64,000 nucleotides of DNA from Marnyiella aurantia (GTDB lineage Bacteria > Bacteroidota > Bacteroidia > Flavobacteriales > Weeksellaceae): contig NZ_CP059472.1 of the NCBI RefSeq assembly GCF_014041915.1, positions 1,798,001 to 1,862,000 on the forward strand. Reading direction: 5' to 3'. This document shows, in pieces, positions 44,867-52,797 of this stretch (position 1 is the stretch's first letter; each line of letters starts with the position of its first letter). Position numbers and translations under genes: made by a program. The notes beneath the pieces are model-generated. The model worked only from the letters and a program-made list of their open reading frames with translations. It had not been told where the DNA came from and ran no database searches.

Positions 44867-46123
44867 ATGCAGAAAACCTTCATCCATACTTTTCTCTCAC
44901 GGGCTCTTATCCTGATTCTTAATTTTGGAATCATCATTTTCGCGACCAATGTCTGGGGCAGTCAGGGAAAGGGAAGCATTTCCATGCTTATTGCCGATCT
45001 GGCCATTATCGGGTTCATCAGCAATATCTTTGTGGGCAGTATAACCTACCTTACTTCAAGATATAAAACGGCAGATATCCTGGGTATAGCCTATGTATGG
45101 TCAGTAGTCGTGGGCATTTCCATTCCCTTGGTTGTCCATTTTGCCATACGTCCGGTTTACGATCTAAGATATCTTGTGCTCCTTTCTGTGCTGTTTTCAC
45201 TGCTTACGTCTAATATCAACCATTTCATTGGTAAACAGGATATTGCAAAATTCAATCTGTACACCATCCTGCAGCAGGGTGTCCATCTTGTATTCATTTT
45301 GGCAGCCTTCTATATTTTTGGTATTACCAGTCTCAATACCTATTTTATAACGCTTATTGCCTGTTATGGCGTCCTTTTCTTTGTAAGTACCCTACAGCTT
45401 TCCACTGAATCCAAACTGCCGGAATTTTCATTCTCCGGCGCGGTTATCCGGAGCATGTTCAGTTATGGTTGGAAGACGCAGCTAAGCGCCTTAATGCAGT
45501 TCATGAATTACAGACTTTCGTTCTATTTCCTGGAAGTATACCGGGGTATTGCCAGTGTAGGCGTATTTTCTATAGGTGTTGCCCTATCCGAAGGTATTTG
45601 GGCAGTGAGCAGGAGTCTTTCCACGATACTGTATTCTAAAGTTGTGAACAGCAGTAACCAACTGGAGTCGGTTGATGCCGCCAAGGTTGCGATAAAGCTC
45701 AGCTTCCTTGTGACTTCATTTTTTGTTCTGATTATACTCTGTGTACCGGCAGAAGTTTACACTATTGTTTTTGGCGAGGCTTTTTATCAGACCAAACTTA
45801 TATTTATGCTCCTGTCACCTGGGATTCTTGCCATAGCGGTAAGCAATATTGTGGGTTCCTATTTTGCAGGCGTAAACCGGCTTCAGGTACTGAATATAAA
45901 GTCATTTGTAGGGCTGGCCTTTACCGTTATTTCGTCCGTCTACGTCATTCCGAGATGGGGCATTATTGGCGCCTGCGTGGTGACTACCATTTCCTATTGC
46001 CTGTCTTCCGGAATCCTGTTCTGGAAGTTCTATAAGGGCACAACTTTCAAAGTTGCAGATTTACTACCTACGAAAGCAGAACTTACATTTGTAAAGCAAT
46101 TTTTCTCAACGGGGAATAAATGA
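44867..46123 (+). CDS. Polysaccharide flippase, Wzx/MATE-like (MOP superfamily)
   Basis: A 418-residue membrane protein with about 12 helices, typical of polysaccharide biosynthesis exporters that flip lipid-linked oligosaccharides across the inner membrane. Supporting features are the TFLSRALILILNFGIIIFATNVWG start and the SYGWKTQLSALMQFMNYRLSFYFLE stretch with charged residues inside a helix. It directly follows the glycosyltransferase gene. Its last 4 bases overlap a frame that leads into the next lipoprotein gene. Confidence 0.82.
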   Translation: MQKTFIHTFLSRALILILNFGIIIFATNVWGSQGKGSISMLIADLAIIGFISNIFVGSITYLTSRYKTADILGIAYVWSVVVGISIPLVVHFAIRPVYDLRYLVLLSVLFSLLTSNINHFIGKQDIAKFNLYTILQQGVHLVFILAAFYIFGITSLNTYFITLIACYGVLFFVSTLQLSTESKLPEFSFSGAVIRSMFSYGWKTQLSALMQFMNYRLSFYFLEVYRGIASVGVFSIGVALSEGIWAVSRSLSTILYSKVVNSSNQLESVDAAKVAIKLSFLVTSFFVLIILCVPAEVYTIVFGEAFYQTKLIFMLLSPGILAIAVSNIVGSYFAGVNRLQVLNIKSFVGLAFTVISSVYVIPRWGIIGACVVTTISYCLSSGILFWKFYKGTTFKVADLLPTKAELTFVKQFFSTGNK

Positions 46124-46142
46124 CTGGTTCGGTGGAACTCTG

Positions 46143-46150
46143 TATATTTG
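46143..46150 (+). promoter_or_regulatory. -7 box, near-leaderless
   Basis: TATATTTG ends five bases before the ATG at 46156, just after the flippase stop codon. Confidence 0.6.
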
Positions 46151-46155
46151 TTACC

Positions 46156-46659
46156 ATGAAAAACGTATTATTTTTCCTTTCCATAATTCTTTTATCAGCA
46201 GTTAGCTGCCGCAGCGATAATCCGGATGATATCCAGCGGATTGATCAGGTGCTGAATATTTATATCGATTCGCTGGGCCAGGATATGCTGGACAATACAA
46301 TACCCGGCTCTTATATTACTGTCAGCATGAATGATGTGGACGGCCTTACCGATAATGCTCCGGTACTGGTAAATCTGATGAAAGATGAAGCAAATGTCTC
46401 TTTTATCAAGTATACCGCCGGCGCGACAAGGACTCTTGTTGAAACTATGCCTGATAATTCACAGTTGTACCGCTCCAGGATCGCCCTGAATATGAGAAAA
46501 CAGCTTAACGACAGCGTACAAGCCGTTACAAATGATACGTTGGTGCTAAATTATTCACTCACGCCTCAGGTTTTTCAACTTTCTACGGCATTTTATAATG
46601 GTATACCTGTTTTCAGCAAAACACCGGGCGCACCCAATGTCATCAAAATAAACAAATAA
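46156..46659 (+). CDS. Lipoprotein of unknown function
   Basis: A 167-residue lipoprotein with lipobox AVSC (Cys18, MKNVLFFLSIILLSAVSC). The mature part has several beta strands (PGSYITVSMNDV, ANVSFIKYTAG) and ends in NVIKINK; no family is recognised. The frame extends 12 codons upstream to 46120, overlapping the flippase gene, but the promoter box and signal peptide favour 46156. Confidence 0.7.
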   Translation: MKNVLFFLSIILLSAVSCRSDNPDDIQRIDQVLNIYIDSLGQDMLDNTIPGSYITVSMNDVDGLTDNAPVLVNLMKDEANVSFIKYTAGATRTLVETMPDNSQLYRSRIALNMRKQLNDSVQAVTNDTLVLNYSLTPQVFQLSTAFYNGIPVFSKTPGAPNVIKINK

Positions 46660-46663
46660 TCCG

Positions 46664-46671
46664 TAAATTCG
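46664..46671 (+). promoter_or_regulatory. Possible -7 box of serS
   Basis: TAAATTCG (one mismatch) lies 69 bases before the serS ATG. Confidence 0.35.
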
Positions 46672-46740
46672 CACGGTACAGGGGGTTGCCGGCGGTACTT
46701 CAAGCATACACCCTTCAGTTCTCAACTTCAAATAATAGAA

Positions 46741-48009
46741 ATGTTACAAGTCAGTTACTTACGCGATAATAAAGACCTTGTGCTGCAGGGCCTTGCAAAA
46801 AGGAATTTTAAACAATCTTCTTTGGTGGATGATGCCATCCGTCATGACGACGACAGAAAGAAATACCAGTTTGACCTGGACCAGAATCTTGCCGAAATGA
46901 ACCGTATTTCCAAGGAAATCGGTATGTTTATGAAAGAGGGCAGGAAGGAAGAGGCCGAGGCTGCCAAAGCCAAAACTGCTCAGTTCAAGGAAAACGTTCA
47001 GAATCTGCAGCAGCAGCTTAAGGATTCCGAAGCCAAACTTCAGGAGATCCTTTACCTGATACCAAATATTCCTTTCGAAAAAGTGAAAGCAGGTACTACT
47101 TCGGACGATAATGAAATCATATTCCAGTCCCATGATGTTCATGGTTTGGGCGAAGGCGCCATACCTCACTGGGAGCTTGCAAAGAAATACAACCTGATTG
47201 ATTTTGAACTCGGAGTTAAGATCGCTGGTGCAGGTTTTCCGGTATATCTGGGCAAAGGGGCACGTCTGCAGCGCGCTCTGGTTCAGTTCTTTCTGGACAG
47301 GAACGTGGAAGCAGGATATGAAGAAGTCAATCCGCCACACGTGGTTAACGAAGCCTCCGGTTATGGTACAGGTCAGCTTCCGGACAAGGAGGGACAGATG
47401 TATTTCATCAATGAAGATAACCTGTATCTGATCCCCACCGCCGAAGTACCCGTGACCAATATGTACCGCGATGTAATTATTGATGAAGCAGACCTGCCTG
47501 TTAAAAACACAGCCTTTTCCCAGTGTTACCGCAGGGAAGCCGGAAGTTACGGCGCCCACGTTCGCGGACTGAACCGGTTGCACCAATTCGAGAAGGTAGA
47601 GATTGTCCGTCTGGAAAAGCCGGAAAACTCATATGCTGCGCTGGAAGAGATGGTAGAGCATGTAAAAGGTCTTCTTACAGACCTGGAACTTCCTTTCCGG
47701 ATCCTACGGCTTTGTGGCGGCGATATGGGCTTTACCTCCGCCATGACTTATGATTTCGAGGTGTGGAGTGCCGCTCAGGAAAAATGGCTTGAAGTTTCGT
47801 CGGTATCTAATTTCGAAACCTTCCAGGCCAACCGTCTGAAATGCAGATTTAAAGGGTCGGGTAAAACACAGCTTGTACACACACTTAACGGTTCAGCTCT
47901 GGCGCTGCCGCGTATAATGGCCGCGCTGCTGGAAAATAACCAGACCGCCGATGGGATTAAACTTCCTGCCAAAGTAGCGGAATATGCGCGTTTTGACATA
48001 ATTGGATAG
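46741..48009 (+). CDS. serS: Serine--tRNA ligase
   Basis: A 422-residue class II aminoacyl-tRNA synthetase that charges tRNA-Ser. The N-terminal long coiled-coil arm (about residues 30-105) reads the tRNA variable arm. Motif 2 is in FSQCYRREAGSYG...LHQFEKVE (about 260-285), and motif 3 is NGSALALPRIMAALLEN (about 382-398). Normal length, followed by a strong hairpin terminator. Confidence 0.96.
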   Translation: MLQVSYLRDNKDLVLQGLAKRNFKQSSLVDDAIRHDDDRKKYQFDLDQNLAEMNRISKEIGMFMKEGRKEEAEAAKAKTAQFKENVQNLQQQLKDSEAKLQEILYLIPNIPFEKVKAGTTSDDNEIIFQSHDVHGLGEGAIPHWELAKKYNLIDFELGVKIAGAGFPVYLGKGARLQRALVQFFLDRNVEAGYEEVNPPHVVNEASGYGTGQLPDKEGQMYFINEDNLYLIPTAEVPVTNMYRDVIIDEADLPVKNTAFSQCYRREAGSYGAHVRGLNRLHQFEKVEIVRLEKPENSYAALEEMVEHVKGLLTDLELPFRILRLCGGDMGFTSAMTYDFEVWSAAQEKWLEVSSVSNFETFQANRLKCRFKGSGKTQLVHTLNGSALALPRIMAALLENNQTADGIKLPAKVAEYARFDIIG

Positions 48010-48032
48010 CTAAACTTATTGTGATAATTGTA

Positions 48033-48056
48033 GAAACCACCTGCGAAGGTGGTTTC
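48033..48056. terminator. Bidirectional terminator hairpin
   Basis: GAAACCACCT pairs with AGGTGGTTTC across GCGA, between convergent serS and a lipoprotein gene. Confidence 0.8.
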
Positions 48057-48058
48057 GT

Positions 48059-48847
48059 TTATTTGGTGTAGATGATGACCTTTTGGTCTTTGTTTTTCAG
48101 GTTCTTACCGTCATCCCAGATGTCGGCACTGCGAACATTGATACGGATTGTTTTGCTGTCTATCTGCTCTACAAAGTCATGCTTGCCTTCAATAGACTTT
48201 ATCGGTTTTTGGAATTTGAGGGTATTGGTAAAGTTTCCGTTAAACATTTTTGCCATCCCAATGATACCTGAGGCCATCTGTCGGCCGTAGGCTTCAATGG
48301 AGTCCTGTTTTGTACGCGGCGGGACCGCCTTATCATTCGTCTTGATTTTCTGTATTTCATAGAGCGATTCAGCGATATTGAACTTCTGGGTATTGATTTC
48401 CAGTTTCTCGCCGTCCCATTTGGCGATGTCCTGCAGAGGGATGGATTTCAGTTCCTTTTTGCTGGCGAACAGACTAGCTACCTCTTCAGGCATCAGCTTA
48501 TCGTACTTAAGCGACAGTCCCATGATTTCATCCTTCTGGCGGTTTACTTTTACATACATTTTCTTTAATGCGCCAACTTCCTTTTCATTCAGGACTACCT
48601 TTCCGTCCTTCTGCATATCGTACAGACTCTGCCAGTTTGCAGAAAGTTTGGTAATGTCCGGCAGTGATTCTGATTTACCGGAAGTATTCAGCATTTTCAG
48701 AATCCCCATTGTACTCTGATCCATTAATATACTGGATTCCATACTTGTTGCAGCATCCTTATAGTAGGTAGTTTCAGTATTTACTGAGCATGACTGCAAA
48801 ATACCGAGCGTTCCTGCAGCCAGCCACAGTGTTAATTTCTTGAACAT
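48059..48847 (-). CDS. Lipoprotein of unknown function
   Basis: A 262-residue lipoprotein with lipobox LQSC (Cys20). The mature chain is Lys- and Met-rich and mostly helical in the first half (ESSILMDQSTMGILKMLNT, VGALKKMYVKVNRQKDEIMG). A C-terminal beta part follows (HDFVEQIDSKTIRINVRSADIWDDG). No known family recognised. It is a single-gene transcript between serS and the cbb3 locus. Confidence 0.65.
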   Translation of the reverse strand: MFKKLTLWLAAGTLGILQSCSVNTETTYYKDAATSMESSILMDQSTMGILKMLNTSGKSESLPDITKLSANWQSLYDMQKDGKVVLNEKEVGALKKMYVKVNRQKDEIMGLSLKYDKLMPEEVASLFASKKELKSIPLQDIAKWDGEKLEINTQKFNIAESLYEIQKIKTNDKAVPPRTKQDSIEAYGRQMASGIIGMAKMFNGNFTNTLKFQKPIKSIEGKHDFVEQIDSKTIRINVRSADIWDDGKNLKNKDQKVIIYTK

Positions 48848-48945
48848 ATTCCTTTTGTTTTTGACTTTTTTGATTCAAAAGCGGGACCAAAGTTAAAGGC
48901 CACCCGAAGGCAGCCTTTGTTCTAATTATGATTTATAAAAATCGG

Positions 48946-49689
48946 TTAATGACAAGTGGAATGATCTCCCTGGTGGTGTTCTGCTGAGTTATTATGGTTT
49001 ACCTGCATTGCTTCGTGCGTTGGAGAGAGGTAAGGGATTCCCAGCTCCATACCGCGTATTACGAAGAGCATACCCAAAACAAGCATCATTATCGGAATAA
49101 CCTTAAGGATTTTAATTCTGAAAGCATTAGTCATCAGGTTACCCAGTAATACGACTGCAAACATAAACGGAAATGTGCCTAAGCCGAAAATTGCCATAAA
49201 TAAAGCGCCTTGCCAGATGCCACCGGCTGCCAGCGAAGCTGTAAGCGCCATATAGACCATTCCGCAGGGCAGGAAACCGTTAAGGATACCGGTGGTAAAC
49301 CTGGAGCGGTAATCGGCTTTTTGCAGGAGGGAAGCAAGTTTCTTCTTCACCTTCAGAAGCAATCCCGACAAAAAAGGAATTTTCGAGGCGAAATCCTTTC
49401 CGCCAAAGGAGAACAGTGCCATAAAAATCAGGAGAATACCTACAGCAATTGTAAGGTACTGCTGGAGACCTGCGATATTAAACCCTTCGCCTACCAAGCC
49501 GAGCAGTGCTCCTAGTATAGAATAGGTTACAATCCTGCCCAGATTGTAGGTTATATTTTGCAGGTGATAGTTGGCCGCCTGTTTCCTTGTCAGTCCCATA
49601 GACATTGCAATGGGTCCGCACATGCCTATGCAGTGAAATCCTGACCCGATGCCCAGTACCAGGGCTGATAACAGAAGTGCATTTTCCAT
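48946..49689 (-). CDS. TauE/SafE-like (CcoS-linked DsbD_2 type) membrane protein of the cbb3 locus
   Basis: A 247-residue membrane protein with six or more helices, of the UreH/DsbD-like transmembrane family often filed as sulfite exporter TauE/SafE. FHCIGMCGPIAMSMG (about 18-32) holds a CxxxC pair, and FLPCGMVYMAL (about 138-148) the second half. The end is His-rich (VNHNNSAEHHQGDHSTCH). Its position as the last gene of the cbb3 operon suggests copper handling for the oxidase rather than sulfite export. It starts 2 bp after fixH. Confidence 0.78.
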   Translation of the reverse strand: MENALLLSALVLGIGSGFHCIGMCGPIAMSMGLTRKQAANYHLQNITYNLGRIVTYSILGALLGLVGEGFNIAGLQQYLTIAVGILLIFMALFSFGGKDFASKIPFLSGLLLKVKKKLASLLQKADYRSRFTTGILNGFLPCGMVYMALTASLAAGGIWQGALFMAIFGLGTFPFMFAVVLLGNLMTNAFRIKILKVIPIMMLVLGMLFVIRGMELGIPYLSPTHEAMQVNHNNSAEHHQGDHSTCH

Positions 49690-49690
49690 A

Positions 49691-50143
49691 TTACCATACT
49701 AAATCGTAATCCAATTGGTAGTTCTTCTCTGCTCTTGTCCAGTGTACACGAAGTACATAGTTGCCTTTGGCTAGTACTGCCGCAGGAATAAAGAGGCTGT
49801 TTCTGCCATCCAGCTCCATTTCTTTTATAACGTCCAGTTTCTGGTCTTCCGCACGGTGCAGATCAATGCTGAACTGGGTATTTATATTGTTGTATTCCTG
49901 TGGGAACGTAATCCGGATCCCCATTTTATCCTGAGAATATTGAGGTTTTTCCGGCAATCCGTTGGCAAGGGACTTTGCATCAATAACGTCCTGATACGCA
50001 AGTTCAGCTTCATAATAGTCATCAGTAATCAGTTCAGAATTCTTCCAGGTGCTTGTAAAATAAAAGATCATGGAAAGGATAAATATGATGAACAGCCCGA
50101 GTGCAAGGGCAACTCCATGGCCCCAAGTGAATTTTTTAAGCAT
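49691..50143 (-). CDS. fixH: FixH-like cbb3 oxidase assembly protein
   Basis: A 150-residue protein with one N-terminal membrane helix (about 9-30), followed by DDYYEAELAYQ (about 41-51), a stretch typical of FixH/CcoH. The rest is a periplasmic Ig-like beta sandwich ending in YVLRVHWTRAEKNYQLDYDLVW. CcoH/FixH associates with cbb3 oxidase during assembly. It lies between ccoG and the TauE-like gene with 2-11 bp spacing. Confidence 0.85.
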   Translation of the reverse strand: MLKKFTWGHGVALALGLFIIFILSMIFYFTSTWKNSELITDDYYEAELAYQDVIDAKSLANGLPEKPQYSQDKMGIRITFPQEYNNINTQFSIDLHRAEDQKLDVIKEMELDGRNSLFIPAAVLAKGNYVLRVHWTRAEKNYQLDYDLVW

Positions 50144-50154
50144 TTTGATTATAG

Positions 50155-51603
50155 TTAAAACTGTAATTTAAAAGGTCCTTCAAAATAAGTATCATACTCA
50201 TCTATGAGTTTACCCTCCGGATCGTAAATTCCGATAGTAATATTCTGTTTCGCTCTCGTAATCTCATTTTCCGGGAAAGACACTGATACAGATCCTTTGG
50301 TCATTTTGTCTTTATCCACCACCACAGTTTGCGTACCGTTTGCGGAAACTATTCCGTGGTCGGGATTGGTAATTTTAAGCGTTACCGCTTTCTTATCGTT
50401 TGTTTTGTTTAGTAAAGTGTAGTTATAGGTATTATATATTCTGCCATCGCGAATGATGAAGGAAGACCCTACAGGCTTGATGAATTTTGCTTCCATTTCG
50501 CCTCTGTTATAAAGAAGAAATCCTAAGAAGCCAACAAGAAGTGCCAGAACCAGTGTATAGGCTTTCATCTTGTTACTGAATACAAATGGCTTCTGCTGCT
50601 CAATCTCATCTTCGGTAGCATAGCGGATCAGTCCTGTAGGAAGTCCAACTTTTACCATCACCTCGTCACAGGCGTCTATACATGCAGTACAGTTTACACA
50701 TTCCAACTGTTGTCCGTCACGGATGTCGATACCGGTCGGGCAAACGACCACACATTGGTTACATGCAATGCAGTCGCCTTTTCCGGCGGCTTTCCGGTCT
50801 TCACCCTTACGCCATTTTGAACGGTTTTCGCCCCGTTTGAAGTCGTAGAATACATTTATAGTCTGTTTGTCAATCAATACTCCCTGAAGTCTTCCGTAGG
50901 GGCATACAAGTGTACAGACCTGCTCACGGAACCATGCAAATACAAAGTAGAATGCGCCGGTAAAAAGAATCATCACTAGGAAATTGCTGGGATTCGCGAA
51001 AGGCCCTTCCTGCATGATTTGGAAAACACGGCGGTAGCCCACGATGTACATGAACATAAAGTGGGTAATGATTACGCTGATGAGCGCAAAAATAGTCCAC
51101 TTTAGACCTCTCTTCCAGATTTTCTCGCTGTCCCATGCCTGATTATCCAGGCGTATCTGCTTGTTACGGTCACCTTCAATGGCATATTCAACCTTACGGA
51201 AAATCATTTCCAGGAAAATAGTCTGAGGGCAAATCCACCCGCAGAATATCCTGCCGAAAACTACAGTAAAGAGTAAGATGAAAACTATGGAAGCAATAGC
51301 TCCCAACGCGAGTATAAAGAAGTCCTGCGGATAGAACGGTTTACCGGCTATATAAAATTCCCGGTCCAGGACATTGATTAGCAGTAATGGATTTCCGTTA
51401 ATTTCAATAAAAGGAATTCCGAAATAGATGGCTAATAAAATAATTGAGACCAGATACCTGTAATTGGTATAACGGCCTCTGGGTTTTCTGGGGTATACCC
51501 ATTTTCTTTTGCCGGACTGATCCATGGTGCCTACAGAATCCCGAAATGTTTCGGGGCTGACCACCTGTCCCTGTCCGCCACTGTATTTTGTATCTTCTGA
51601 CAT
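50155..51603 (-). CDS. ccoG: Cytochrome c oxidase accessory protein CcoG
   Basis: A 482-residue membrane Fe-S protein that reduces copper for the cbb3 oxidase. It has about five helices. FCGWICPQTIFLE is a conserved CxxxCP element, and a 2x4Fe-4S ferredoxin domain carries CIACNQCVVVCPTGIDIRDGQ and CVNCTACIDACDEVM. A C-terminal Ig-like periplasmic domain follows (about 370-482). It follows ccoP after 91 bp. A family standard in length and order. Confidence 0.93.
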   Translation of the reverse strand: MSEDTKYSGGQGQVVSPETFRDSVGTMDQSGKRKWVYPRKPRGRYTNYRYLVSIILLAIYFGIPFIEINGNPLLLINVLDREFYIAGKPFYPQDFFILALGAIASIVFILLFTVVFGRIFCGWICPQTIFLEMIFRKVEYAIEGDRNKQIRLDNQAWDSEKIWKRGLKWTIFALISVIITHFMFMYIVGYRRVFQIMQEGPFANPSNFLVMILFTGAFYFVFAWFREQVCTLVCPYGRLQGVLIDKQTINVFYDFKRGENRSKWRKGEDRKAAGKGDCIACNQCVVVCPTGIDIRDGQQLECVNCTACIDACDEVMVKVGLPTGLIRYATEDEIEQQKPFVFSNKMKAYTLVLALLVGFLGFLLYNRGEMEAKFIKPVGSSFIIRDGRIYNTYNYTLLNKTNDKKAVTLKITNPDHGIVSANGTQTVVVDKDKMTKGSVSVSFPENEITRAKQNITIGIYDPEGKLIDEYDTYFEGPFKLQF

Positions 51604-51694
51604 AATTTATATTTAACGGAAAAAACATAACCCGTTACCTTTTCAATGTTGAATCAATAACGAATTATGCTTATACTATTTCATGTTCTATTTT

Positions 51695-52573
51695 TTATTC
51701 TTCCCAGTTGGCAGGATCTCCCTGAGGGGCCTGACCTCCCTGCGCCGGAGTGACCGGTTGTTTTTCCTGGTTAATGTGATACACATATGCTGCCACATTC
51801 TGGATATCAAATCCACTAAGTACACCATTCTTACCGAATGCCTGCATGGTAGGGTTGTTCTGTGAACCGTTTTCAACCATATGAAATACATTTTTAAAAA
51901 GTGTTTTCTCCGGTTGGTTTATCCAGTTGTTATCTGTAAGGTTTGGTCCAATTCCTCCTTTTCCACCTTCCATATGGCAGGAGATACAGTTGGTTTTAAA
52001 AACCTCCTCGCCGGCGGCAATATTATCTGCCGAGTAAACAGCGTTATCTATCGTTGGTGGTGGAGTTTCCTTCATCCATTTTTCGATGCTTGCAATCTGT
52101 TCCTTGTGTTCAACTTCATATTCTTTATATGGATCTGCAAAATCGGTAAGGAAATACGAGGTCATATACACGATACAATAAGCTACTCCAAAGTAGAACA
52201 GTCCCAGCCACCATTTTGGCAGTTGGTTGTCCAGCTCCATAATACCGTCAAAACCATGGTCGATCAGGATATCTTTTTCAACAGTATTGGACTGCTTCTT
52301 GAAAGCCGCATCGTACAGTCTTTTGAAATACGGAGTGTTCTTACCTTCCAGATATACTCTTTGCTCGTCCGGGCTCAGTTTCTTGAACTGGTCATTTTCA
52401 ATAAGGTCTCCAATAGCGCTGTGAATGAAAGCCATCACAGAACTGATTACTATCGTACCCACGAAATAGGGCGAAGTAATAAAGGAGGTATCCTGTACAA
52501 ACATATAGTACAGTATGAATAAGATACTCAGTATAATCAGGATGTTAATATAAACCGGCGTTCTATGTTTCAT
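51695..52573 (-). CDS. ccoP: cbb3 oxidase c-type subunit CcoP (mono-haem)
   Basis: A 292-residue membrane-anchored cytochrome c. Two N-terminal helices (about 8-50) and a FixP_N-type helix (about 115-140, WWLGLFYFGVAYCIVYMTSYF) precede one haem domain with CISCH (about 208-212). Proteobacterial CcoP normally has two CxxCH motifs; only one is seen here, as in other Bacteroidota. The end is Gln/Pro-rich. It lies 6 bp after ccoQ in the operon. Confidence 0.9.
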   Translation of the reverse strand: MKHRTPVYINILIILSILFILYYMFVQDTSFITSPYFVGTIVISSVMAFIHSAIGDLIENDQFKKLSPDEQRVYLEGKNTPYFKRLYDAAFKKQSNTVEKDILIDHGFDGIMELDNQLPKWWLGLFYFGVAYCIVYMTSYFLTDFADPYKEYEVEHKEQIASIEKWMKETPPPTIDNAVYSADNIAAGEEVFKTNCISCHMEGGKGGIGPNLTDNNWINQPEKTLFKNVFHMVENGSQNNPTMQAFGKNGVLSGFDIQNVAAYVYHINQEKQPVTPAQGGQAPQGDPANWEE

Positions 52574-52579
52574 GATGTT

Positions 52580-52774
52580 TTAGTTTTTTGTATTAAAAGG
52601 TTGATCGTCGTCTAAGGGTGCGTTTTCCTCTTCACGGTAATGTTTCTTAGGCCTGCTGAACACATAGAACACAAGTCCGAGAAAGAATACCATAAGGAGA
52701 AGCAATGAAATGATCTGGAGCCAGGTTGCGCCATCGCCATTTGCCATTATATCCTTTAAACTTTGCGGTATCAT
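52580..52774 (-). CDS. ccoQ: CcoQ-like cbb3 oxidase small subunit
   Basis: A 64-residue protein with a single membrane helix (about 19-40, LQIISLLLLMVFFLGLVFYVFSR) followed by KKHYREEENAPLDDD, the usual CcoQ arrangement. It stabilises the cbb3 complex. Located between ccoNO and ccoP, the expected place. Confidence 0.85.
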   Translation of the reverse strand: MIPQSLKDIMANGDGATWLQIISLLLLMVFFLGLVFYVFSRPKKHYREEENAPLDDDQPFNTKN

Positions 52775-52797
52775 AATACTTAATTTAGCGTTACCTG

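Noticed and set aside
46759-47586. A 275-codon open frame on the minus strand
   Set aside because: It lies wholly antisense to serS, has a composition typical of a reverse-frame shadow (many Cys, His, Phe), and has no promoter or domain.
48946-49689. Naming this gene a sulfite exporter
   Set aside because: The family label is broad; position in the cbb3 operon, CxxxC and His-rich tail point to metal handling.
51645-51660. TTGAATCAA motif between ccoP and ccoG as a third FNR-like site
   Set aside because: The half-sites are only one base apart instead of four, so it does not match the two sites at 55319 and 57851.
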